Below, piece by piece: positions 34,095-42,945 of a stretch of 64,000 nucleotides of DNA (within the stretch, counting starts at the first letter, position 1; every line of letters begins with the position of its first letter). Source of the stretch: Halobacillus sp. A5. GTDB taxonomy: Bacteria > Bacillota > Bacilli > Bacillales > Halobacillaceae. The notes beneath the pieces were generated by a model. The model was not told where the DNA came from. It saw nothing but the letters and a program-made list of their open reading frames with translations, and did no database searches. Position numbers and translations under genes: made by a program. The DNA is taken from positions 434,001 to 498,000 of the forward strand of contig NZ_JAIZEO010000001.1 in NCBI RefSeq assembly GCF_024189315.1. The letters are read 5' to 3'.

Positions 34095-35423
34095 ATGAGG
34101 CATGAAACCAACGGACAAGGACAGCTTCTGATCGGGGGAGTTGCAGCTGCAGAAATTGCGAAAGCTTACGGTACTCCTGTATACGTTTATGATGTAGAAA
34201 GGATCCGGGATAACGCAAGAGCGTTCGTCCAAACATTTAAAAATTATAGTATCCCTGCACAGGTGGCCTATGCAAGTAAAGCCTTCTCCACTATTGCTAT
34301 GCTGCAGGTAGCTAAGCAGGAGGGCTTAAGTTTGGATGTAGTTTCTGAAGGAGAATTACATACAGCTTTAGAAGCCGGTTTTCCTGTTGAAAAAATTCAT
34401 ATGCACGGCAATAACAAAAGTCTTTCTGAACTTGAGATGGCTGTTAATCATAATATTGGCTGTATTGTCGTAGATAATTTTTATGAGATTGCTTTATTAA
34501 CTGATGTTTTAGCTGAGAAAGGAAAAACGATGGAGGTACTTCTGCGTGTAACTCCAGGTATCGAAGCCCATACACATGACTATATTTTAACAGGTCAGGA
34601 AGATTCGAAATTTGGCTTCGACTTATCCAGTGGCCAGGCAGATAAAGCATTCGAGTTATTAAATTCTGATCCACGAACGAAAGTTAAAGGGCTTCATTGT
34701 CATATTGGTTCTCAGATTTTTGAAACGAGCGGCTTTACCCTTGCCACCCAGAAATTGTTTGAAACGATGAAAGATTGGCGGGAAAAATTCTCCTATCAGG
34801 CCGAGGTGTTAAATTTAGGCGGCGGATTCGGAATTCAGTACACCGATGAAGACGACCCTTTAGCGCTTGACCAGTACGCTCTGGCTCTCATTAATGAAGT
34901 AAAACTCCAGTCTGAAAAATTAAATTATCCGATGCCTGAAATTTGGATAGAACCAGGACGGGCTATCGTTGGTGATGCCGGAGTAACCCTGTATACTTTA
35001 GGCTCTATTAAAGAAATTCCGGGAGTAAGGACTTATGCTTCGGTTGATGGTGGGATGACAGATAATATCAGACCGGCTTTATATCAAGCAAAGTACAATG
35101 CTGTCTTAGCAAATAAAATGCACCAGCCTCTAAAAAAAGAATATGCTATAGCTGGTAAGTGCTGTGAGTCAGGAGATATGCTATTATGGGATGTGAAGCT
35201 TCCCGAGGTAGAGCCACAGGATTTAATGGCAGTATTCAGTACTGGAGCTTATGGATATGCTATGGCTAATAATTACAACCGCTTTGGAAAGTCTGCAGTT
35301 GTTTTTGTGGAAAATGGAAAGCATCAACTTGTGGTGCGTAGAGAAGACTTCGAAGAAATAACAAGATTGGACTTATCTTATACAAAACAGGAGGAACTGA
35401 ATTATGAAACAAGCAACGATTGA
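34095..35423 (+). CDS. lysA: Diaminopimelate decarboxylase
   Basis: This 442-residue PLP enzyme of the alanine racemase-fold group decarboxylates meso-diaminopimelate to lysine, the last step of lysine synthesis. It has the PLP lysine in [10 protein letters not shown], then [20 protein letters not shown] (phosphate loop), CCESGDML (catalytic Cys) and [15 protein letters not shown]. The spoVA-lysA-ppiB order is the same as in B. subtilis. AAAGGCGGAGCAGC precedes the start. Its 3' end overlaps ppiB by 20 bp. No lysine riboswitch is seen in the short leader. Confidence 0.96.
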   Translation: MRHETNGQGQLLIGGVAAAEIAKAYGTPVYVYDVERIRDNARAFVQTFKNYSIPAQVAYASKAFSTIAMLQVAKQEGLSLDVVSEGELHTALEAGFPVEKIHMHGNNKSLSELEMAVNHNIGCIVVDNFYEIALLTDVLAEKGKTMEVLLRVTPGIEAHTHDYILTGQEDSKFGFDLSSGQADKAFELLNSDPRTKVKGLHCHIGSQIFETSGFTLATQKLFETMKDWREKFSYQAEVLNLGGGFGIQYTDEDDPLALDQYALALINEVKLQSEKLNYPMPEIWIEPGRAIVGDAGVTLYTLGSIKEIPGVRTYASVDGGMTDNIRPALYQAKYNAVLANKMHQPLKKEYAIAGKCCESGDMLLWDVKLPEVEPQDLMAVFSTGAYGYAMANNYNRFGKSAVVFVENGKHQLVVRREDFEEITRLDLSYTKQEELNYETSND

Positions 35424-35835
35424 ATTTGAAAACGGGGAAAAGCTTAAAATAGAACTTTATGATGAGGCAGCACCTGCCACAGTGGAAAATTTTGAGAAAC
35501 TGGCCAATAGTGAATTTTATGATGGTTTAACCTTCCACCGTGTCATTCCTGACTTTGTTATACAGGGTGGAGACCCTAATGGCAACGGAACAGGCGGACC
35601 GGGTTACACTATTAAGTGTGAAACAGAAGGAAACCCTCACAAGCATGAACGTGGAACGCTGTCCATGGCACATGCAGGAAAAGATACAGGTGGAAGTCAA
35701 TTTTTTATCTGTCACTCTCCCCAGCCTCATTTAGACGCTAGACACACTGTCTTCGGAAAAGTCATTGAAGGCGTCGAAACAGTAGATCGTGTTCGACCAG
35801 GTGATGTTATGCAGAAAGTTAGAGTAGAAGGTTAA
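35404..35835 (+). CDS. ppiB: Peptidyl-prolyl cis-trans isomerase B (cyclophilin)
   Basis: This 143-residue cytoplasmic cyclophilin has the active-site segments [24 protein letters not shown] (split over catalytic Arg, Phe and Gln), [19 protein letters not shown] and [14 protein letters not shown]. There is no signal peptide. It assists protein folding. The start lies inside lysA, 20 bp before its stop, with CAGGAGG upstream. Confidence 0.95.
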   Translation: MKQATIEFENGEKLKIELYDEAAPATVENFEKLANSEFYDGLTFHRVIPDFVIQGGDPNGNGTGGPGYTIKCETEGNPHKHERGTLSMAHAGKDTGGSQFFICHSPQPHLDARHTVFGKVIEGVETVDRVRPGDVMQKVRVEG

Positions 35836-35857
35836 CAGCAGATAATCGATACTTAAC

Positions 35858-36313
35858 ATGATAGGTATATGGCTTTTGTTGCTATTCGTCATTGCCCCTA
35901 TAGGGCTGGTAATACATGAGACCGGGCATATTATTGCGGGATTCCTGTGTGGAGCTAGATATTCGGTGTTGAGCGTTGGAGCCGGAAATTCTATACTACG
36001 TATTAAATTCCAGAAATTGCACATAATAGTGGGTAGAATATATTTCTTGGGCGGTTATTCTATTAATGTAAAAGACCCGGATTTTTCCTGTCTGCAAAAA
36101 GTTTGGATTAGTCTTGCAGGTCCTTTTGCTAATAGTATTGTTTTCTTATGCTTCATGAACATAAAGCTTGGATATGAAAACGAGGTGCTCCTATTTAGTT
36201 TTTTTAATCTTTATATGGCGGTTATTAACATGATCCCTTTTAAAATTGGAAAAAGAAAATCAGACGGTTATTTAGTATTAGAGAATCTCCGGGCAAAGCG
36301 GGTTGAATCTTAA
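35858..36313 (+). CDS. Small M50-like (site-2 protease-type) membrane protein
   Basis: This 151-residue protein has an HEXXH motif (HETGH, about residues 21-25) within the first membrane helix, followed by a second hydrophobic region and ending in NMIPFKIGKRKSDGY. The Asn/Pro and Asp of that last segment resemble the second metal-ligand motif (NxxP...DG) of site-2 proteases. Both catalytic elements are therefore present in a shortened frame: no PDZ domain and only three to four helices. Related minimal M50 peptidases occur in Bacillaceae, function unknown. The start at 35858 has no good ribosome site, and I am not sure of it. It follows ppiB by 22 bp. Confidence 0.7.
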   Translation: MIGIWLLLLFVIAPIGLVIHETGHIIAGFLCGARYSVLSVGAGNSILRIKFQKLHIIVGRIYFLGGYSINVKDPDFSCLQKVWISLAGPFANSIVFLCFMNIKLGYENEVLLFSFFNLYMAVINMIPFKIGKRKSDGYLVLENLRAKRVES

Positions 36314-36367
36314 GGTAATATACAGTATCCTAATGCCTAGGCAGATTAGTCACTGTGGAGGCATTTA

Positions 36368-36457
36368 ATGAGACGAAACAACTGGATTTTCTTTTCAATT
36401 TTGTTAATTATGAGCTTATCGTGGGGATTTTATTACTGGTTTGGGATCGTCATGTAA
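36368..36457 (+). CDS. 29-residue single-pass membrane peptide
   Basis: ATG 36368 opens 29 codons to the TAA at 36455. It starts with MRRNNWIFF, followed by a hydrophobic helix containing LLIMSLSWGFYYW. A GTGGAGG ribosome site lies 6 bp upstream. The form (positive N-terminus, one helix) fits a small membrane peptide. It is too short for most gene finders. It lies between the mini M50 gene and ribT. Confidence 0.5.
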   Translation: MRRNNWIFFSILLIMSLSWGFYYWFGIVM

Positions 36458-36511
36458 TCACTGGAGTATTAAAAAGCTATAAAAAATTTACGAGCAATAC
36501 GAGGGGTTATT

Positions 36512-36877
36512 ATGTTAATTCGATTTAAAAAATCATTTGAAAAAATAGCGATGGGACTTCTTTCTTTTATGCCGGAATGTAAAGAAGTACGCAAGCTGCA
36601 GGGAATTATACAAGAGTATGAACAGAACCCGGATTGGCACCTGTTCCTTTGGAAAGAGGAAGATATTCTTGGTACTGTTGGTGTGCGTACTGAGGAGGGA
36701 GCAGCTTATATACAACACGTGTCCGTAAACCCTTCTCATCGTAATTTAGGAATTGGAAGGAAAATGGTCTTAGCTGCTCAAGAGCAATTTGAGAAAAACT
36801 ACGAAGTGAAACCAGATGAAGTAACTGAGACATTTTTTGAAAAATGTGATGTGGAAAGTTCATCTTCAAAGGTATAA
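36512..36877 (+). CDS. ribT: RibT-like GNAT acetyltransferase
   Basis: This 121-residue protein of the GNAT fold has VSVNPSHRNLGIGRKMV, the acetyl-CoA loop (RNLGIG), and the DWHLFLWKEEDILGTVGV strand. It resembles B. subtilis RibT, a small acetyltransferase of unknown substrate lying at the end of the riboflavin operon. Here the ribDEAH genes are absent from the flanks: mini M50 and ppiB lie upstream and ypuF downstream. The name is by similarity and place only. Confidence 0.8.
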   Translation: MLIRFKKSFEKIAMGLLSFMPECKEVRKLQGIIQEYEQNPDWHLFLWKEEDILGTVGVRTEEGAAYIQHVSVNPSHRNLGIGRKMVLAAQEQFEKNYEVKPDEVTETFFEKCDVESSSSKV

Positions 36878-36911
36878 AAGAAGACGCCTAAAGGAGGGCG
36901 TCTTCTTTTAT
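36875..36911. terminator. Bidirectional terminator between ribT and ypuF
   Basis: Stem AAAAGAAGACGCC / GGGCGTCTTCTTTT with a short loop. It serves both convergent genes. Confidence 0.88.
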
Positions 36912-37378
36912 GTTCTGTTATGCTTTTTATGACGGTGAACTAATTTTTCATCGGTTAGGTCACTAGAAGATTCAAAAGAAACCTCCCAGGACATACATAA
37001 TGCTTTAACCTCTTCTTTAAGGGCAGGAACATTAATTGGTATAGAAACGCTCTCATATGCTTCATCTGCTTCCATTCTCTTCTTAACGGCCAGCATAAGA
37101 TTTTGAAATTCATTTACATTAATTCCTATTGAAGAGAGAGCCTTTCTGTTAGCAGGCAGTTTATTCAGCGATTTTTGAATGAGAATAATTCCTCCTTTGC
37201 TGTTTCCTCTCCTATAGTGATAGAGAGAAACAGCAAACTGGATGAGCAGTACCCATACAGAATCTCTTTTCCCGGGTTCTACTTTTTTCCAATAATCTTC
37301 TAGTACTTCATGGCACTCGAAATAGTCACGAGTTCCGTGAAAATGAGCCAGAAATTCTATATACGGAAAAGGATACAT
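36908..37378 (-). CDS. ypuF: DUF309 protein (YpuF-like)
   Basis: This 156-residue soluble helical protein of DUF309 has the family motif FECHEVLEDYWK (about residues 19-30) and HYRRGNSKGGIILIQKSL. The function is unknown. It sits just upstream of scpA but on the opposite strand, in the place of B. subtilis ypuF. The spacer to scpA (37379-37686) has no gene that I can support. A weak promoter (TTAACG, 17 bp, TACGAT) lies at 37618-37646, and there is a short CGGGA/TCCCG repeat. Confidence 0.85.
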   Translation of the reverse strand: MYPFPYIEFLAHFHGTRDYFECHEVLEDYWKKVEPGKRDSVWVLLIQFAVSLYHYRRGNSKGGIILIQKSLNKLPANRKALSSIGINVNEFQNLMLAVKKRMEADEAYESVSIPINVPALKEEVKALCMSWEVSFESSSDLTDEKLVHRHKKHNRT

Positions 37379-37686
37379 ATTCCATTCTCCTTTCTAAATT
37401 GATTAGCTTGTTCTAATAATACTGACATTGTAGAATAAAAGTTTCATTAAATATTGGATCTGTCTTTAAACATGCAAAATTATTCAGGCTGCTTGCTAAA
37501 GAGAATGTGAGTCGGGAACTGCCCTGTCCCGGTTCGCCTTTCACCTTACAATTAGCGGAATCAGCAATTCAACTATTCTTTAACCTTTTCACGCAGGTGA
37601 TTTTTCAAAAGATATTATTAACGGTTTGAATATTTTCTGGTACGATGATTGCAGTATGTAAACTACTTAAAAAAGGATAGAATACT

Positions 37687-38427
37687 ATGACTGACCGATA
37701 CCATGTGAAACTCGAAGGCTTTGAAGGCCCTCTCGATCTATTACTTCACTTAATTAACCGTTATGAGATTGATATATATGATATTCCCGTTTCTACTATA
37801 ACAGAGCAGTATATGAATTACATTCACACCATGCAGGAACTAGAATTAAATGTAGCCAGCGAATACTTAGTAATGGCCGCTACCCTGCTGGCAATAAAAA
37901 GTCAGATGCTGCTTCCTTCTCCTTCGCTTAATGAAGAATTCGAAGCGGAAGACACGGAAGACCCTAGAGAAGAATTAATAAGCAGGCTGATCGAGTATAA
38001 GAAGTATAAGAAAGCAGCTGAGCAGCTCAAAACGAAAGAAGTAGAGGAGAATAGAATCTACACACGTCCACAAATGAATGTGGAACAGAATGAGTACGAC
38101 GGACCGGTAGTTAAAGAAGGAGAAGCCTCTGTTTTTGAAATGGTTTCTGCCGTACAACAAATGCTTAAGAATAACAAGCATAAAGCTCCTGGCGAAACGA
38201 AAATTAAACGGGACGAAGTATCTATCCAGCTTAGAATGGACGACATTTTAAGTAAAATTCGTGTTTCAAGAGAGGGCACACGTTTCTATGATCTTTTTGA
38301 AGAAAAAACAAGATCTCATATTGTCGTTTCATTTATTGCAATACTCGAATTAATGAAAAACAATGAAATCATTTGTACACAGTCCGAGCATTTTGAAGAG
38401 CTGATAGTATTTCGCAGTAAGGTGTAA
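37687..38427 (+). CDS. scpA: Segregation and condensation protein A
   Basis: This 246-residue kleisin bridges the Smc dimer. The N-terminal domain has VKLEGFEGPLDLLLHLINRYEIDIYDIP (neck-binding, residues 4-31), a flexible charged centre, and a C-terminal winged helix (about 180-246, with RVSREGTRFYDLFEE) that contacts the Smc head. It acts with ScpB (downstream, 43 bp) in chromosome condensation. The length is normal. Confidence 0.96.
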   Translation: MTDRYHVKLEGFEGPLDLLLHLINRYEIDIYDIPVSTITEQYMNYIHTMQELELNVASEYLVMAATLLAIKSQMLLPSPSLNEEFEAEDTEDPREELISRLIEYKKYKKAAEQLKTKEVEENRIYTRPQMNVEQNEYDGPVVKEGEASVFEMVSAVQQMLKNNKHKAPGETKIKRDEVSIQLRMDDILSKIRVSREGTRFYDLFEEKTRSHIVVSFIAILELMKNNEIICTQSEHFEELIVFRSKV

Positions 38428-38470
38428 AGCACTGAATTTAGGTTTTATGCTGAAGCAATGGAGGAACATA

Positions 38471-39070
38471 ATGAATAGGATTAAACAAAAAGCTCTAATA
38501 GAGGGATTATTATTTGCTTCAGGAGAAGAAGGAATTTCAATAAATAAATTAACACAAATCATTGATTGTACTTCTAGTGAATTCACCAGTCTTCTTGAAG
38601 AACTTTTTAAAGAATACGATCGTGAGGACCGCGGAATTAAAATTATGGAATCAAATGGTATTCTTCACCTGACGACTAAACCTGAGCATGCTTCATACTA
38701 TCAGCAGTTACTGGAAACTAAAGGTACGACGAGGCTTTCCCAGGCGTCTCTGGAAGTACTGGCCATTATTGCATATCGGCAGCCCATTACACGTGTTGAA
38801 ATTGACGAACTTCGCGGTGTGAAAAGTGATCGAGCTGTTCAGACTCTGGTGAATCGAGGTTTGATTGAAGAGAAAGGCAGGAAGGAAGCTGTCGGCAGAC
38901 CTGTTCTATTTGGAACTTCAACAGCTTTTCTTACTTACTTTGGGTTATCTTCTATCGAGGAACTGCCGCCGATTGAAGAGTTTCAAGAGGAAGGGAATGT
39001 GGAGGACGAGGCTGACTTATTCTTTGAAAAATTTACTGAAGATAAAAATGAAGATGATCTAGGTGAATAA
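38471..39070 (+). CDS. scpB: Segregation and condensation protein B
   Basis: This 199-residue protein with two winged-helix domains binds ScpA and completes the Smc complex. It has ALIEGLLFASGEEGISI, the LAIIAYRQPITRVEIDELRG core, and GRPVLFGTS. The start is ATG 38471, after TGGAGGAACATA; an upstream in-frame ATG at 38447 would be a longer version without a ribosome site. Confidence 0.95.
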   Translation: MNRIKQKALIEGLLFASGEEGISINKLTQIIDCTSSEFTSLLEELFKEYDREDRGIKIMESNGILHLTTKPEHASYYQQLLETKGTTRLSQASLEVLAIIAYRQPITRVEIDELRGVKSDRAVQTLVNRGLIEEKGRKEAVGRPVLFGTSTAFLTYFGLSSIEELPPIEEFQEEGNVEDEADLFFEKFTEDKNEDDLGE

Positions 39071-39090
39071 CAGCGGAGGGAGTTTAAATA

Positions 39091-39453
39091 GTGAAATTTA
39101 CTGGTGCTTATGGAGAATGCAGTAAAAGTGATGTGTCTGTATGTAGTTCGGTAATTACTTATGAAGATAAAGGAAACAGACAGTCTTTTGAAGTGAGGTA
39201 TCCTGAGAGTGTACAGAAAGAGATTGCTTCACGTTTTTCTATTCCTGAAGAGTCGATTGTTCATATCCTTTCGCTGGCCTGCCTGATTAAATACCCGGAG
39301 TATAAACATCGTTCAAAAATATTATTAAGTAAAGAAGAGATCCTGCTTGTTTTTGAAGATCTAAACATTAATGCCGTTCAAAATCTATACCGGGATATTC
39401 ACGAGCTCGGCGGGGTTGAAATTGAGTCAACACTTATCTATTTTGAAGAATAG
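39091..39453 (+). CDS. Unrecognised protein downstream of scpB
   Basis: This 120-residue soluble acidic protein starts at GTG 39091 after GGAGGGA. The N-terminal third has four cysteines or serines in CSKSDVSVCSS, followed by VRYPESVQKEIASRFSI and LACLIKYPEYKHRSKILLSKEEI. There is no membrane segment. It does not resemble B. subtilis YpuI, the gene at this place as I recall it. It is likely co-transcribed with scpAB (21 bp after scpB). I cannot assign a function. Confidence 0.65.
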   Translation: MKFTGAYGECSKSDVSVCSSVITYEDKGNRQSFEVRYPESVQKEIASRFSIPEESIVHILSLACLIKYPEYKHRSKILLSKEEILLVFEDLNINAVQNLYRDIHELGGVEIESTLIYFEE

Positions 39454-39462
39454 TCCTATTTA

Positions 39463-39600
39463 TTAAAAGATTTTAAAACCTTTCTTGTATGAAGCCTGTC
39501 GATATAAATCTCGCCAGTCACAGGTTCCTTCTTGAACATGAAGAAGAGCGTTTTCATGATCCAGGTGAATGAGAGTCTTACTCTGGCTAAATGAACGAGA
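39463..39600 (-). pseudogene. Possible 3' remnant of a minus-strand gene
   Basis: On the minus strand, 45 codons are open up to a TAA (39463-39465), and the translation looks protein-like: LIHLDHENALLHVQEGTCDW, then RDLYRQASYKKGFKIF. There is no start codon or ribosome site. Upstream, the frame meets a stop just where a repeat-like sequence begins (39601). It could be the end of a gene cut by that element, or chance. Confidence 0.25.
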
Positions 39601-39750
39601 TCATTTCCACTCCTGCGGAAGAACTATTGAGCCGAGATCACGGAGCGTGGGTTTCGTTAGGCAGCTCAGGCGCGCGTCCGAGGAAAGGGGGCGCTTTATT
39701 ACTGGCGGCAGGAAAACAATTGCATGAAACCAGGGTATTTCAACAAGCTG
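39596..39750. repeat. Interspersed repeat-like element before dacB
   Basis: A GC-rich, structured, non-coding stretch with ends CTCCTGCGGAA (39610) and GGCGGCAGGAAA (39703) in inverted form, finishing in GGTATTTCAACAAGCTG. That last 14-mer (39737-39750) is identical to 6138-6151, and each copy lies directly before a terminator. The form resembles dispersed intergenic repeats seen in many Bacillaceae genomes. Confidence 0.5.
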
Positions 39751-39751
39751 A

Positions 39752-39779
39752 TACTGCGTTTATACGCAGTCTTTTTTTC
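39752..39779 (+). terminator. Terminator before dacB
   Basis: Stem ACTGCG / CGCAGT with loop TTTATA, followed by CTTTTTTT. Confidence 0.85.
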
Positions 39780-39847
39780 GTTTTCATAAGCCTGTACTTC
39801 CCGGCATAACCTTAAGAAAGAGAAAGAAGATTGGAGGAAGATCTCTT

Positions 39848-40939
39848 TTGAAGACGATGATCTATACGATATTATTCGTATTAGTCTTTACCCTATTTGG
39901 CAGGTCGGCTGTTGTTTATTCAGAGCCAGAATCAACATTATTTGTCTCAGCTGAACATGCTGTCCTTATCGATGCAGAATCTGGAAGAGTATTGTTTGAG
40001 AAAGATAGTTACTCTTCCTCATTAATTGCCAGTACGACAAAAATAATGACAGCAATCATTGCAGTTGAATCCGGAATGATGGAAGAAGAAGTAGTCGTAA
40101 GTGAAAGAGCGATTCGAACAGAGGGTTCATCTATTTACTTAACAAAGGGTGAAAAAATTAAATTAAAAGATTTAGTTTACGGTTTAATGCTTCGTTCAGG
40201 GAACGATTCTGCTATAGCAATTGCTGAGCATGTTGGAGGAAGCGCGGAAGGCTTTACTCAGATGATGAATGAAAAAGCCGCATGGCTCGGCATGCAGGCA
40301 TCGAATTTTGAAAATCCACACGGACTTGATGGCGAGAATCATGTTTCCAGTGCGTACGATTTAGCTTTACTAATGGCATATTCAATGAAAAACGAAACTT
40401 TCAGAGAGGTAACAGGGAGTGTCTCGTATAAATCCGAGAATCGTACATATTCTTGGCAGAACAAAAACAAATTACTAACTTCACTATATGAGCATACAAC
40501 AGGAGGAAAGACCGGGTTTACAAAGCGCGCCGGCCGGACGCTGGTCAGCAGTGCTGAAAAAGACGGGATGGAATTAATAGCTGTCACTTTGAATGCCCCC
40601 AGTGACTGGAGTGATCACGAGCGTATGTATGAGTGGGGGTTCAATAATTTTGAGACTTATAAATTACAGGAAGAAGGATATACAGAAGCCAATGGTAACC
40701 TTTATTACCTTCCTAAAGATATCCTTTTCCCTTTAACTGAAAGCGAGAAAAATCAAATTAAAGCAGTATTTAAGCCAAATGCTGAAGGTGAAACATACAA
40801 AGGCGTCAGAACTTATCACCTAAATGAGAATTTAGTAGCTGAATCGCAAGTCTTAGCGAAAAGACCTCCCCAGCCCTGGCTGGACAGCAGCTTATCATTT
40901 TTTAAACGAATGGTGGGGGTGGAGCTATGGTCAACTTAA
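39848..40939 (+). CDS. dacB: D-alanyl-D-alanine carboxypeptidase DacB (sporulation, PBP5*-like)
   Basis: This 363-residue S11 peptidase has a signal peptide (about residues 1-25), SxxK in IASTTKIM, SGN in RSGNDSA, and KTG in GGKTGFTKRA. The C-terminal domain is followed by a short amphipathic tail. It lies directly upstream of spmA-spmB, as in B. subtilis, which marks it as the mother-cell DacB that lowers spore cortex cross-linking. The stop lies within the spmA start region (overlap 13 bp). The TTG at 39848 is preceded by GGAGGAAG. Confidence 0.93.
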   Translation: MKTMIYTILFVLVFTLFGRSAVVYSEPESTLFVSAEHAVLIDAESGRVLFEKDSYSSSLIASTTKIMTAIIAVESGMMEEEVVVSERAIRTEGSSIYLTKGEKIKLKDLVYGLMLRSGNDSAIAIAEHVGGSAEGFTQMMNEKAAWLGMQASNFENPHGLDGENHVSSAYDLALLMAYSMKNETFREVTGSVSYKSENRTYSWQNKNKLLTSLYEHTTGGKTGFTKRAGRTLVSSAEKDGMELIAVTLNAPSDWSDHERMYEWGFNNFETYKLQEEGYTEANGNLYYLPKDILFPLTESEKNQIKAVFKPNAEGETYKGVRTYHLNENLVAESQVLAKRPPQPWLDSSLSFFKRMVGVELWST

Positions 40940-41520
40940 TCTGGGTGGTACTGGCAGTCGCCGGAATTCTATACGCGGGTTTCAATGGGACAATGGAGGA
41001 AGTCAACAAAGCTATCTTTGAAGCTGTTGACGAGAGTGTGATGATTGCTTTAAGTCTGTTAGGTGTGCTTGTATTCTGGCTGGGTTTAATGAAAATTGCT
41101 GAGGAAGCCGGTCTGTTGAAGGGGTTGGCGAGGCTGTTTCAACCAATTGTAAAAAGGATATTTCCGGATATCCCTGAAAACGACCCTGCTTTAGGTTATA
41201 TTCTGTCCAATATGACAGCTAATGTGTTCGGACTTGGCAACGCGGCCACCCCCATGGGACTTAAAGCAATGAAGGAATTAAAACGGTTGTCAGGGCACAG
41301 CGAAGCCAGCCGTTCAATGATTACATTTTTAGCTATAAATACCTCATCCTTGACGATTGTTCCAGCGACTGTGATCGCGATCAGAATGAAATATGATTCT
41401 TCAGATCCCACGAGTATTATAGGAGCGACGATAATAGCGACAATAATCTCAACGATAGCAGCACTTTTAATTGACCGACTATTTTATTACCGTCGTCAAA
41501 GGCTGGGGAGGTTGTTATGA
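40927..41520 (+). CDS. spmA: Spore maturation protein A
   Basis: This 197-residue integral membrane protein of the nucleoside-recognition (Gate) domain family has four to five helices and NMTANVFGLGNAATPMGLKAM. SpmA and SpmB act in spore core dehydration. It overlaps both dacB (13 bp) and spmB (4 bp). Confidence 0.94.
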   Translation: MVNLIWVVLAVAGILYAGFNGTMEEVNKAIFEAVDESVMIALSLLGVLVFWLGLMKIAEEAGLLKGLARLFQPIVKRIFPDIPENDPALGYILSNMTANVFGLGNAATPMGLKAMKELKRLSGHSEASRSMITFLAINTSSLTIVPATVIAIRMKYDSSDPTSIIGATIIATIISTIAALLIDRLFYYRRQRLGRLL

Positions 41521-42029
41521 GCGTCTGGTTAATCCCGGCTATTATCCTTGTAGTATTGGTAACAGCAACTATTAAACGGGTACCTGCCTATGAAGTATTT
41601 GTTGAAGGAAGTAAAGAAGGGATACAATTAGCGGTCAACCTTCTCCCTTTCCTCTTAGGTATGATGGTCTCTATTGCTATTTTTCAAGCTTCAGGGGCAA
41701 TGGATGCAGTATTAACAGTATTTAAACCGCTGATGGCAGCATTCGGCGTACCGGAGCAGATTCTGCCACTGGCTTTAATTCGTCCGATTTCAGGTACAGC
41801 TGCTTTAAGCATGACAACCGAGTTAATACGTACATTTGGTCCCGACTCCTTAATCGGCCAAATGGCATCTGTTATGCAGGGAAGCACTGACACTACTTTA
41901 TATATCATAACAGTATATTTCGGAGCGGTAGGAATTCGCAGGATGGGGGACGCATTAAAAGTAGGACTTCTCGCAGACTTAGTTGGTTTAATTGCTGCGG
42001 TAACTGTCGTTATAATATTATTTGGGTAA
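41517..42029 (+). CDS. spmB: Spore maturation protein B
   Basis: This 170-residue membrane protein of the Gate family is paralogous to SpmA. It has NLLPFLLGMMVSIAIFQ, the RPISGTAALSM segment and GSTDTTLYIITVYFGAVG. It is coupled to spmA through an ATGA overlap. Four helices and normal length. Confidence 0.94.
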   Translation: MSVWLIPAIILVVLVTATIKRVPAYEVFVEGSKEGIQLAVNLLPFLLGMMVSIAIFQASGAMDAVLTVFKPLMAAFGVPEQILPLALIRPISGTAALSMTTELIRTFGPDSLIGQMASVMQGSTDTTLYIITVYFGAVGIRRMGDALKVGLLADLVGLIAAVTVVIILFG

Positions 42030-42154
42030 GGAGCGTTATTTTTTGTTCAAATTATGATAAAGTATGTATAATAGTGATGAGAATAAGCCGCGCTGGATTT
42101 GCCCAGCGTGGTTTAATGATGTTTACGATAAAATGGAAACGGGAGGGCGATCCA

Positions 42155-42892
42155 ATGTCTAAACTGGAACGTCTGCAAAAAGTGATAGCTCATGCTGGGG
42201 TTGCATCACGAAGAAAAGCAGAAGAAATGATTAAGCAAGGTAAAGTGAAAGTGAACGGAAAAGTTGAAACAGAACTTGGTACTAAAGTTAGTCCCAATGA
42301 TGATGTCGAAGTGGAAGGTGTTCCTCTAGTTAAAGAGGTACCCGTATACTATTTACTTTATAAGCCCAGAGGCGTTATTTCTAGTGTTAAAGATGATAAA
42401 GGCCGCAAAGTAGTTACTGATTTCCTCCCTGAAGTAGAAGAAAGAATATTCCCTGTGGGTCGTCTTGATTACGATACTTCAGGAGTGCTTCTTCTGACTA
42501 ATGATGGAGAATTTGCTAATCTGCTTATGCATCCTCGTCATGAAATTGATAAAGTATATATTGCAAAAACTAAAGGTATTCCAACTCCAGATCAATTGAA
42601 AAACCTGAAAAAAGGTGTAACGGTTGATGGAGAGTATATGAAAGCGGTACACTCGAAGTTAGTATCCGCCGACTCCAAAAAAAACACAGCTATAGTTCAA
42701 ATCATTTTACATGAAGGAAAAAATCGTCAAGTACGTAGAATGTTCGAAGCGTTAGGGTATCCTGTTGATAAGCTTAAAAGGGAGCGCTATGGTTCTATAA
42801 CTTTACAAGGAATGAACGCGGGTGATTATCGAGCGTTAAAACCTCATGAAGTGAAACTGCTCCGTCAAGCAGCTGAAGAAAATGTTGAATAA
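42155..42892 (+). CDS. rluB: 23S rRNA pseudouridine synthase RluB
   Basis: This 245-residue enzyme modifies 23S rRNA near U2605 (E. coli numbering). The N-terminal S4 domain (about residues 3-60, LERLQKVIAHAGVASRRKAEE) is followed by the RsuA/RluB/E/F catalytic domain with VGRLDYDTSGVLLLTNDGEFAN (catalytic Asp), and EGKNRQVRRMFEALG. The start is ATG 42155 after GGGAGGG. It lies between spmB and resA, as in B. subtilis. Confidence 0.94.
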   Translation: MSKLERLQKVIAHAGVASRRKAEEMIKQGKVKVNGKVETELGTKVSPNDDVEVEGVPLVKEVPVYYLLYKPRGVISSVKDDKGRKVVTDFLPEVEERIFPVGRLDYDTSGVLLLTNDGEFANLLMHPRHEIDKVYIAKTKGIPTPDQLKNLKKGVTVDGEYMKAVHSKLVSADSKKNTAIVQIILHEGKNRQVRRMFEALGYPVDKLKRERYGSITLQGMNAGDYRALKPHEVKLLRQAAEENVE

Positions 42893-42945
42893 TTTTCAAA
42901 AATTCCACAGTTCATCAATGTTATAATGGTTTGGGAGTGAAAGCC

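Noticed and set aside
37379-37686. A gene or riboswitch in the ypuF-scpA spacer
   Set aside because: No start with ribosome site and no conserved RNA motif; only a weak promoter and a very short inverted repeat.
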